Source of the DNA: Phymatolithon calcareum
Lineage: Eukaryota > Rhodophyta > Florideophyceae > Hapalidiales
Length of the DNA: 64,000 nucleotides
Assembly: GCA_977006965.1 (NCBI GenBank)
Contig: OZ345366.1
Location: forward strand, 1,488,001 to 1,552,000
Reading direction: 5' to 3'
Part shown: piece by piece, positions 21,573 through 30,640 of the stretch
Numbering within the stretch: position 1 is the first letter of the stretch
How the letters are laid out: each line of letters starts with the position of its first letter
Translations under genes and position numbers: made by a program
The notes under the pieces: model-generated
Databases searched by the model: none
Told to the model about the DNA's origin: nothing
The model's input: the letters and a program-made list of their open reading frames with translations, nothing else

Positions 21573-22390
21573 GTCCTCATGTCCACGGAGTGGTCCAAGT
21601 ACGCATTCTCCTCTCTGCACATCCCATACACGAACGGTTTTGTCACCAGATCCCGAAACAATTCGACTTCCGTCCGCGTTAATTGCAACGCACCGCACAG
21701 CATCCTCGTGTCCACGGAGTGGTCCCAATACGCATTCTCCGCCCTGCCCATCCCATACACGAATAGTTTTGTCCCAAGATCCTGAAACAATTCGACTTCT
21801 GTCCGCGCTAATCGCAACGCCGCACACACCATCCTCGTGTCCATGGAGTTGTCCCAGAACAGATTCTCCGCTCTGCCCATCCCGCACACGAACGGTTTTG
21901 TCACGAGATCCCGACACAATTCGACTTCCGTCCGCGCTAATTGCAACGCACTCCACACTATCCTCGTGTCCATGAAGTGGTCCCAGTACGCATTCTCCGC
22001 TCTGCCCATCCCATACACGAACGGTTTTGTCCCAAGATCCTGAAACAATTCGACTTCCATCCGCGCTATTTGCAATGCCCCACACAGCATCCTCGTGTCC
22101 ACGGAGTGGTCCCAGTACGCATTCTCCGGTCTGCCTATCCCACACACGAATAGTTTTATCATCAGATCCCGAAACAATTCGTCTTCCGTTCGCGCTAATT
22201 GCAACGCAGAGCACAACATCCTCGTGTCCATGAAGTGGTCCAAGTACGCATTCCCCGCTCTCCCCATCCCACACACGAACAATGTTGTCACCAGATCCCG
22301 AAACAATGTAACTTCCGTCCGCGTTCATTGCAACACTGTAGATCCCGCCTTCATGACCCTGCAGTGTGTGCACAGTGCACATCGCTTGCG
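20210..22390 (-). repeat. Homogenised 129-bp WD40 coding repeats
   Basis: Sixteen units of 129 bp (43 aa) are visible, eleven before and five after the partial C-terminal module. Variation concentrates at a few codons: the two residues after the first Val (EC, WG, LC, CG, RC), the residue before DK (G, W, R, D), the residues around WD-V/G/R-Q-S/R/G/T, and the residue after GHED. The remainder is almost invariant. This is the pattern of concerted evolution with selected variable positions. Confidence 0.85.
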
Positions 22391-24821
22391 AATTGAAAAC
22401 ATGGATTTCGTGCCCTTGCACGACTGCAATTATATTTTGTGCTTCGCTTAAACACAGGGCTGTAACCTCCTCCTCAAAGTCGATACGGAAGAGTTGTCCG
22501 GCATCGGCCCTCCATCGCAGCTCCTGCTTCGGTACGTAGTGAGGCTTCGGAACATGCTTCGACACACTTGATGGGAAGCGCTGCACAAACTCTGAGGATG
22601 AGTACTGCGATTGCAACCGACCGTACATTTCAAACGGAGTTGCGTGTATACTCTTGTTCATGTTCACCCAGCTTTCTTCGAGGGCGCTCAGCACTGCTTC
22701 AGCCCCAATAGCTCTCCCCGCACCATGCGATAATTCCTGAAAGTCGTCCCGCAGAGCCACTATTCCTCCAACCTTCATTCGACTCTTCGACCATCGTACA
22801 TCCGACAGCAACGATTCCAGCTCACACCCTTCGCTCATGGCCAAGTGTCGAGCGAGGTTCTTTTCAATGTATCCGTCCTCGGGTAGTTTTTCACAATCCC
22901 ACCACTCGCGACAATTATACTCATTTGACTGCAGCACGTTACCAGCCGCTTTCCGCATGTATCCGTCAAGGAACCGTGCATGCCAATGAGAAGTACGATT
23001 GTTTTCAATACATAGCGTCTTGGCTTGTTCAAGCACGAGATCGTGTAGTGCCAGCCCGTCAACCTCTCCAGCTGGAGTTGCGTGCCTGCGTTGCATAACT
23101 AGGTGCATATCTGCAAGCTTCGACATAAGTTGCTTAGTCGCTCGCTCGTCACTCTCCCACAGACGTTTCAGGCACGTCCGAGGAATCCAAGCCTGCTTGC
23201 GTAGAACACTCAGCGCTTCAAACTTTTCTCTCACGCTCAATTCGCATCCAAGTTTCCCCCGACCTTCTGCGCTACGCGCCCACTTCTCGAAATGTCGCAA
23301 ACTGGTCTCAACCACAGCCCTCAGTCCTCGGTACTCATCAACATTTTCGTCTCCTACACTTTCGATGTTTTCTTTCAGCTCATGCGCATAGATTATTGCC
23401 GATCGATCAATACTGCCACTGTTTTCTTCGATTAAGTTGCGCAGACTGGTCCCAGCAGCACCTAATGCTACTGGCAGTCCAGCACACACATCCAAGATGT
23501 CTCGAAATTCTGTCCAACATGCGTGAACAGATTCACTTTCGATCCCAGCATACTTAGTGAGAATGCTCAACGCCTGCTGCCCAAGAACTTCGCGCGGGTT
23601 GAACTTCTCCTCGACGAACTGTTGCGAGATGGACTTCTCCCGCGTCGATATCACCATTGCACTTGATGGTGAGTTGCAAAGCAACAGCTTAAGCGAACTT
23701 AGATATCCAATTGAGTACCCGTCGAAGGACCAGATATCATCGCAGACGAACAGGACACACCTACCCTTGAACCACAGAGACGCTTGTCTAACAGCTGATT
23801 CTGCAGATCTCTTATTTGTGATATCCCTGGAAAGAGACTTGCCGCCCGAGCTTTCAACGAAGTGTGCAACACATTCAATGACATCCTTCAGTAGCGTCCT
23901 GTCCAAGAGTAACGAAGAATACCCCGTCATAGTACTTGTTCTGTACTTCCGACTCATAGCAAAGACCCTGGAGTGAAACAGTTTTCCCCACTCCACCCAT
24001 TCCCACGGCCCCAAGAAGACTTCGACTAACAGCAGCAGTCACCCTTTCACCGGCAGAGTTCGACAATACTGCACGCTTCAAGAATCCCTCCATGGTATCA
24101 CCATTGAAGTTTAGCACGGCGTTCTTGGAAAGCGGAGGCTCATCAAAATGTGCAACATATTCGCCACATGCGATCCTGTCATTACCTCTCATGGAAGGGA
24201 TAACGAGAGCTATTGATACATGTTCAATCCTGGATTGAGCCTCCTTCCATATCGCATCAAGTTCTTCAAGCGCTCTTTTCACCTTGTTCACCCTAGCGAA
24301 TAGCTTGCCCTCGTTCACTGGACGACCGTCAACAATTCGATTCCTGTTTCGCAAAGAACGACGCCCTTGATTCGAAGAGTTACCGACTACATGAGAGCTC
24401 CCACTCGCACTTGCTGTAGAACTCTCTCTTGTAAATTCATCTTCCAGATTCTCCAAGACGGTCTCTGCCCTTTTCAAGGATTTCTCAATTTGCTTGAGAA
24501 TGTCGCGAAAAGTGCTTATCGCACGGTCCCCAAGACATTCCTTGTCATCCACAAGCGTTTCTTCGATACGTTTAACACCGGTTTTGCAGTCTTCGAAGGA
24601 CTCGATTGAAGAATTCCAGTTCTCGGGCAGTGATCCGAAGTCTTCGCAGCGCTCCTTTATGTTGCACAATCTCTGTGCCAACTGATTGATTATCCCGACA
24701 ACTCCGAACACAAGACCCACGGCTTCAGACATTCTGGCAAAGGGAACAGACGTCCAGGTACAGCCCTATTGCCAAACTCGCAACTTTCCACCTTGCGTGG
24801 CCTGCTTTGAAAAGATCTTCA

Positions 24822-26125
24822 AGAGAAGCGCCGCGCTGCTCGCGATGCCGTGATTAGAGCTGTCATCGCCCGTTCACGTATGGAATTGACAGCTCGTGTC
24901 GCGAGGTACGTCTCTTCGCAAACATCTTTTCGGAAACCGCCAAAGTCATTCACCGCAGCCGCACCGGCAGTGTCTCCGCCGTTTCGTTCGGTCGTGCAGT
25001 TGAATTCGCGACGCATGACGATCGAAGGAAAAGTGCCCAGTCTCGATGGCGAATGTCTCACGGAAAAAACTGTGCAGTTTTCTGGATGTAATTCTGCCCC
25101 AGTGACTCAGACGTTTTTGCCGACGCCGCGGAAACCGCCCGATATTGTGGCATTCAGCTTGTTTCCTTTTACTCATTTGCTGTTTCCTGACAGTGCGTGC
25201 AACAGCATATGCACCAGTGATCATTCTACCCGACGTCGCCGAGGAAGACCCCCCGAATATTCGGGACTTTTCATTGCTCGGAGGTGCGCAGCGTCTATGT
25301 TGACATTGCGTCGCTCTCGACGTCGTCGCCGTGGACGACCGCCCGAATCTCCGGGAGTGAGCATTGCTCGTAGGCGCAGGGTTGTCATTATGCTGGAACT
25401 GGGCCGTCTGAGGGCGCCCGGCCCTTGTGTCGTTTTCGGACGGAGCAAGAAACCGCCCCACACTATCGCTCGTTGGTTTCGTTCTGTCACTATCTGATGC
25501 AGTGCTTGTGTGCATACTGTGCACACACGGGCATTAATTTTGCGCCCGTTGATTGTTTGTATTGAATTTAGAAGATATTTTTACCGGTTCCAGGTGTTTA
25601 GAAAGGAGGTCGAGTGTCTTGGGTCACTGTCAATACTACATCAACACGGTACATGATTGTTCCGATGTATGATGGTGTTCCCACAGTGACAACTTACGGA
25701 CACACTCCTAAGCACAATTCAACCTTTACTAGTCTTACCGTTTTACATCATGGGTAGCACATGACTTGTGACTACCGAGTGCTGCAATTAGGTAGCACTC
25801 CTTTTCTCTACATAAGGCCCTGCCGAAGTTCTGACTAGCAGACTCGGCAAGAAGGGAAGAAGTAAAAGACAGGGTCAGCAAAGACCTTGTTTTTCATCCC
25901 GACCATTTTTCACGGTTTTCGACCGACACAGTTCTCTGGCGAAGTATTATCATACTAACGCTTACAACCTCCATTGCCGTATTTCCACCCATGGTCATTT
26001 GTCACAACGCTCTTCGTGTGAAGATCTACAGTGCCACGCGCTTTGACTTGCGCCGAGTTCGACTTTCGTTCTGTCGCCCCTCGCAGTATAAGCGGAAATT
26101 CGGGAATTCATAGTTAATTCGTAAA
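24822..26125. other. Gene-poor interval with a small GC-rich repeat
   Basis: Between 25225 and 25400 there are two related GC-rich units (CGACGTCG followed by CGAGGAAGACC or CCGTGGACGACC), readable as RGRPPE-like peptides on the plus strand. No gene is recognised, and long frames exist on both strands over the same DNA. From 25530 to 26125 nothing is recognised. Confidence 0.3.
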
Positions 26126-26130
26126 TATGA

Positions 26131-26405
26131 GGCGAAAAGGAGCCATCTGCGGTGGTGCCTGAGACGAACACGGTGTCGCTGGATGTGCCGCTTTCGAATG
26201 GGAACGGGAAAAATGGACGGGCGACTTTGGGAGATATCATTGAGAATGATGGGAGACCGCGGGAGAATGAGGTGAATGCGGAATTGTTGAGGGATGATAT
26301 TGAAAATATGCTGCCTATGCCGTCGGCGAGGGAATGGGAGGTTTTCGCGGATGCGGTACGGGTCTGATGATGGACGGTGTAAGACTATTGACGAAATTGG
26401 CACTA
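26131..26405 (+). pseudogene. Sigma-70 factor fragment (region 3/4), degenerate
   Basis: The plus strand reads NTVSLDVPLSNG, then ATLGDIIENDGRP, then ELLRDDIENMLP and REWEV. It then shifts by one base into RYGSDDGRCKTIDEIGT. This is the order of a bacterial or plastid sigma-70 linker and region 4 start (usual form SLDAP...LGD.IED..., ELLR..., RYGLDDG..KTLEEIG). An in-frame stop lies immediately upstream (26128-26130), the frame breaks near 26330, and the helix-turn-helix end is not recognisable. It is a relic of a nuclear gene for a plastid-targeted sigma factor. A 235-residue minus-strand frame over the same DNA is a shadow. Confidence 0.7.
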
Positions 26406-26975
26406 TACAGTACATTGTGTGCCGCCGAACAGAAGTCGACATATTGAGCCGCGTGCGTACGCCAATTGCGAAATCTGAACTTTCATCGCTGTCTTGTCGA
26501 CTGGCGCTCTGTGCAGACGACTGCGGGTTGGTGATGCGTCGGGACCCGATGGACTGGACGTTTTCTTGAGGGATTGGTACTCGTTTTGTGGTTGTGTGGC
26601 TCTTTTTTGATCGACGGATAAGTTTTGAGGCCTCTCTTCGTGCGCTGAGTATCTTATTCCCGTGTCCGGCTTTCTTGTGTCCTGCAGAATTGCGTGGGCT
26701 TGAAGTGCTAGATATGGACCCACGGTAGGGCAAACAGACAGGCTGCTCGAGTTACACTTTGTACTTTCGTAGTAGCATCCGTCTGGTATAGTAATCCTTG
26801 GGATCGTGATAAAAAATTCATTTCTCCCCAACTGTTCCCCGCAACTATCTACAGTAGAATGGACATGAGGCACAGAACATGCAGCCCAAATCTGGGTATG
26901 CTGCGGAAACGGCACCCTTGCATACCAGTGCAGACAAGTCAAGACGCGAATTCTAGAATCCTTCCTTGCCCTCCG

Positions 26976-27821
26976 TCAGCACTGCCCATGATTTCGAGAA
27001 TACGTGTTTGCAGTCGGCGAAATCCATCGCTCTAGTGCCCCATCCGTAGGGGCAAACACTTCGATTTTAAGAGGAAAGCAACGCGCCTCATTGCTGGAGT
27101 GCTTCGTGGAGCAATCGCCACCAGGACATGCACTGAGTGCCCCCAACAGGTTGATTTCCGCGAAGAATTCAATGAAATCTCCCCCACGTGCCGGACTCCC
27201 TTTCATGAAATACTGTCCCGTGTCTCGCGTGAATCCTGTGCACATGAACACGTTCAACACATCATGCACATACCTCTCCGCCTCCGTCAATTCCATTCCC
27301 GTTTCTCGCGACAGAGCGCGTGTCAAGTTCGAATGACAGCACTGATGATATTCATCACCGGACAGCAATTTATTGCTGTACGGGTCGCATCGCGTGCCGA
27401 TCACATCGTGCACACGCCCGCCGAACCGGTCCACGTCGTACCAACTCAGCGTGTCGTGCACCACTGTCGCCATCGGTCGCAGATAGGGCAAACTGGACCA
27501 AAGTCGATCGCCGACGCTCACGTGTGTTCCGTGTAGTGCTCTTGTTTTTCCGGAGTAGAATCGCTCGTCGAGGTGGGACGCAGACCAGAGATTAAGGTCG
27601 CCGACTTGAGGGCCTTCTGTACAAGAAATGCGGAAAAAGTTACCGGCCGCCGCGCGGAAGACGGCGGCATCGCGCGGCGCAACCAATACCTCGCTCACCT
27701 TTCTCGCGCCTGCCCGGGCGGTTCGGTACAGCGCCAAATCAGGCGCTTGTAACTTGTCGGATGGATAGCATATCACAGGGGCAACTTCGCGCCTTGCTTG
27801 CGCGTCTTCGGGTGGCGGCAT
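26976..27821 (-). CDS. DUF1989 (urea carboxylase-associated) family protein
   Basis: The 281-aa intronless frame matches the DUF1989 family. In bacteria and fungi these genes lie next to urea carboxylase/allophanate hydrolase genes, and several act in guanidine or urea breakdown; the reaction in this organism is not known. Visible family features are GNFFRISCTEGPQVGDLNLW (compare G.VLRI.D.EG.QV.DL), RTRALHGTHVSVGDRLWS-type spacing, VHDTLSWYDVDRFGG, a mid-protein NLTRAL, GDFIEFFAEINLLGALSACP, and a final PLKIEVF. The start at 27821 is the first ATG and leaves a short Pro-rich leader. Its neighbours are a sigma-factor relic and an empty interval, so context adds no functional hint. Confidence 0.75.
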   Translation of the reverse strand: MPPPEDAQARREVAPVICYPSDKLQAPDLALYRTARAGARKVSEVLVAPRDAAVFRAAAGNFFRISCTEGPQVGDLNLWSASHLDERFYSGKTRALHGTHVSVGDRLWSSLPYLRPMATVVHDTLSWYDVDRFGGRVHDVIGTRCDPYSNKLLSGDEYHQCCHSNLTRALSRETGMELTEAERYVHDVLNVFMCTGFTRDTGQYFMKGSPARGGDFIEFFAEINLLGALSACPGGDCSTKHSSNEARCFPLKIEVFAPTDGALERWISPTANTYSRNHGQC

Positions 27822-29460
27822 TGTGGCTGTTGGAGAACGTTAAGAGGAAGCAAGTTTAGATAGGGGCGGCGCAATGCGGGGTATGTGTCGTGGATGGGAA
27901 TGGAGGTGAGTGTTCGATGAATACAGTGGTAGGCATTGTATGAACAATTCTCATAGATGAATCTCACATCATTGCTTGGCTCATGCCGTGAAAATATTGC
28001 AACTTTTTCGCGCTATGCGCCAAGTGAGTGTTGCAGTGATCACAAAGTGCACCTTGAGGGATCACTCCCGGGAACAGCACGGCCGAATAGGCACAACGTG
28101 AAAACTCAAGCACACTGGGTTAGTACTATCATAATAGACTATCGTCGTCAGAACATTGCATGGAACTGTTGACTTCTTTGTCTTGTGAGCATCAGTTCCG
28201 CATCTGCTTTGGAGAGACTTGATCGATGTAGAATCTTTCAACTTCAGAAAATCGTTTCCCCGTGATCTGTGGTCTGACGGATGTGAAGTAACACCCTCTA
28301 CTTTGGAGAGACATGTTTCGTACCTTATTCCCTATTCCCAAACCAGTTGCAGCGGCAATGTCCTGCCAATGTTGTAACATTGGCAACGTCGCCAAAATAG
28401 CGTCAACGCGTGCAGCCTAGTGCTCTGTTTACTTCTGGCACTGCGTATCTTTTCTCGATTTACTGCACAAGGCACGAATGTGGCGAAAAACAAAGATGAA
28501 CAGTACTTTCTCTCTTTCTCTGCCCACTGCTCGCTCACTGCGATGAATACTCCGTTTTTAAATCCTTTGAGCGAGTCATGTGAGTGATCCGCTTCGATCG
28601 AACTTGAAATATACATTTCGAAGACGACGTTTTCTCAAGCCCAGGCGACGTGAGATGACGCACAGTGGTTGGCACCTCACGCAAGCTCCTAGAAATCCCG
28701 ACTAACGCCTACATTGGGCACCCTTTCTCTTTCGCAAAGGTAGCAGAGTATCCCCGGAGGCACTGGCACCGTCTACGGCTGAACACGACAGAGAGAACCC
28801 CGCAGTTTGCGACGTCAGTAGTAAGGAAGTCGTGCGTCCGTGAACTAACATATTGCTGTCGTCTAAGCGCGGAGAACACAGACCGGCGACGGATGCCGAA
28901 ACAGATGGGTCGAGCCGGAATGCGTTTCCCTAATTATTATCAGACACTATCGATGATCGCTAGAATTTGACATCGGCTGTCGGCTGCACGGCACACGAGA
29001 CTGTCGGCAATGGGACTAGACACTGGACTTCAGCGGTCTCCGGGGCACTCGAATAGCATACAAGCAGCAGGTTCAGAATAAGCGATTGTGTAGAGCTGGG
29101 GAGGGACTACACTTTCGAAATCTCGCCTCCTGTTGATTCTCACTTGTTCGGAAACTGCTCTAACAAATCCCAGATCCCTTATTTGGACACAGTCGCTACG
29201 CGCCTTGACTGCCCTCTTAGCTGGGCGCCCATGAGTCATGATGAAGAGTTTATGCTTCTAAATTCCTTCTTTTGTGGACAATATTGCAAGATGCAGTACA
29301 TACATGAAATCGGTGGTGTTTGCATACTGGCCACGCTTCGAAAAAAGGACGCACTTGATTTCATGTAATCCAAACAGAGTCGTCTGATCTGGTCTGGAGC
29401 AAACAGTATCCCAAACTGGGATCTCGCCAAGACGGAAAGCAAACGCGGATATTATCCAGA
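27822..29460. other. Intergenic interval without recognised genes
   Basis: About 1.6 kb with only short open frames on both strands. None shows a motif, repeat or homology I can name. It includes the upstream region of the DUF1989 gene (27822 onward) and of the small basic protein (before 29488). Confidence 0.3.
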
Positions 29461-29487
29461 ATCCATGCAATCTTGCGCTGCAAACGC

Positions 29488-29495
29488 TATAAATA
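29488..29495 (+). promoter_or_regulatory. TATA box candidate
   Basis: TATAAATA lies 68 bp before an ATG in a good context (CACCATGA, 29564). If this is the promoter, the ATG at 29465 cannot be used and translation would begin at 29564 or 29627. Confidence 0.4.
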
Positions 29496-29563
29496 CAACA
29501 AGTGAGCAGTCGCAATTATTTCCGGGTCAGATCAGAACATGCGCAACACACACTCACATCACC

Positions 29564-29962
29564 ATGAACTATCTTATTGTTTTCACCATCGATGTGCTGG
29601 TCTACTTTTACAATTGCGGTGAGCCCATGGCCAGGCCCAAGCCTGTGTCTAGAAGGAGAAAGGTCAATAAGATTTCGAAGACGAAGAAGACTAACCCGGC
29701 CAAAGTTCGGACCACAGGCGTTTCGAAAAAGTCCCGTAAGGTCTCCAAATCGAACACCAAGATAAAACGGTCGAATTTTCCAGCTTCCATCAAAGACGCT
29801 GAAGTCCTTGCGTTGGCGTCGCTTATGAAAAATACGCACATTTCTAAACAGGATACTGCAAGGGATCATGAATCGTCGGCCGCTATATGTGAATTGACGA
29901 AGGGAATGGAAAAATTGGGAATATCCAACCAAAGGGCACATGTTGGATACGTGAAGGCTTAG
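29564..29962 (+). CDS. Small lysine/arginine-rich protein, function unknown
   Basis: The frame is open from 29465, but the TATA-like box at 29488 argues for a start at 29564 (MNYLIVFTIDVLVYFYNCGE) or 29627 (MARPKPVSRRRKVNKISKTKK). The body is very basic (KSRKVSKSNTKIKRSNF), followed by a more balanced tail ending in GISNQRAHVGYVKA. The composition suggests a nuclear or nucleolar protein of about 110-132 aa. Codon choice and the lack of stops are the only gene evidence, and I do not recognise the family. A possible donor (GCG|GTGAGC) near 29621 means the N-terminus could be spliced differently. It lies 0.7 kb from the convergent end of E(z)-2. Confidence 0.4.
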   Translation: MNYLIVFTIDVLVYFYNCGEPMARPKPVSRRRKVNKISKTKKTNPAKVRTTGVSKKSRKVSKSNTKIKRSNFPASIKDAEVLALASLMKNTHISKQDTARDHESSAAICELTKGMEKLGISNQRAHVGYVKA

Positions 29963-30640
29963 CTTTCTGTCGCGAACCGCCAAACGCAAATGCCCCTAAA
30001 TCGTTCCTATGGTTTCATTACCGCTCGCGCAGTTATTTCGGGCTGATACTTGGTAAACTTATTCAGAAGGATATCAAATCGTTGTCCCTCATACTGCCTT
30101 TAGTATTTCTCTTTCGAAACTCGTAATTGATCTTCTGAACGAAGTTTTCACGGGTTTATGCGTAACGCGTGAGCACCGAATGTTTAGCTTGTTAAAGATA
30201 CCGTCCCAAGACGAGAGATCGCATATGTCGAGCACACTTCCTGTATTGGTAACCAGTATTTGCCTCAATGTCAGAATTCATCAGTGCTCGGAGAAGGAGC
30301 TCCGTCAGATCCAGAACACTTGCCGATACTCAGAGTTTAAACAAACTACTAAACACTGTCTGCCGAAAGTTGGCAGAGGGAAGACCTCCGCCTTCTCCCA
30401 TCTGCAGCGAGCTACCATGTGACACGCCCGGCACAATCCAGAAGATCTACCACAAGAAAAGGGCACAGGGCATGAAAACAGAATGCGGCACTCCGCCAAA
30501 GCCCTCAGGTACTAATAAAACGACACATTTAATTAAAGTTAAATCCATTACATTCCATGGATACATTTCGTATTTGCCTTGAGAAACTCTCCGTTTCATC
30601 CGCACAGCCTTCAAAGCCTTGCACAAAAAGGACGCATTCA

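Larger units (their letters stand above)
19891..24732 (-). pseudogene. NB-ARC/WD40 NLR-like STAND receptor, frameshifted
   Basis: This is a STAND NTPase like those acting as intracellular non-self sensors. The N-terminal 230 residues (start 24732, MSEAVGLVFGVVGIINQLAQ) are helical. NB-ARC motifs follow: P-loop GAVGMGGVGKT (241-251), kinase-2 CVLFVCDDIW, AMVISTREKSI and CAGLPVALG. Next come sixteen WD40 units of 43 residues (GHEDS-VECVAISADGSRIVSG-type) and a unique C-terminal domain ending LLL at 19891. Two lesions break the frame. Near 23876-23893 one surplus base after DAT turns the expected DVIECVAHF into a stop. At about 20825 an out-of-frame 746-bp duplication occurs. Each could be a real mutation, an assembly error, or (for the first) programmed frameshifting. 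No plausible intron fits; a 25-nt GT-AG candidate would delete conserved residues. The nearly identical repeats leave several other frames open by chance. Confidence 0.8.

Noticed and set aside
20906-22306. A minus-strand 466-codon frame across the same repeats (DHSVDTRIVWSALQLARTEVEL type).
   Set aside because: It is the WD40 array read in the wrong frame and has no independent motif.
20009-22451. Long plus-strand open frames opposite the WD40 array, rich in Ser/Pro/Thr/Arg.
   Set aside because: They mirror the 129-bp repeats. Once one unit lacks stops in a frame, all do. Their peptides are low-complexity and out of frame with the conserved WD40 sense.
23930-23960. A 25-nt GT-AG segment in the NB-ARC region that could be called a micro-intron.
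   Set aside because: It would remove the conserved VFFVTLGQ strand and is far shorter than any other intron here.
24850-25524. Open frames on both strands at 25 kb with RRRGRPPE-like peptides suggesting AT-hook proteins.
   Set aside because: The motif lacks the GRP-K/R context, both strands are open over GC-rich repeats, and starts are non-ATG or unsupported.
26026-26733. A 235-codon minus-strand frame.
   Set aside because: It overlaps the sigma-factor relic, is Arg/His/Ile-rich in the manner of an antisense frame, and has no motif.
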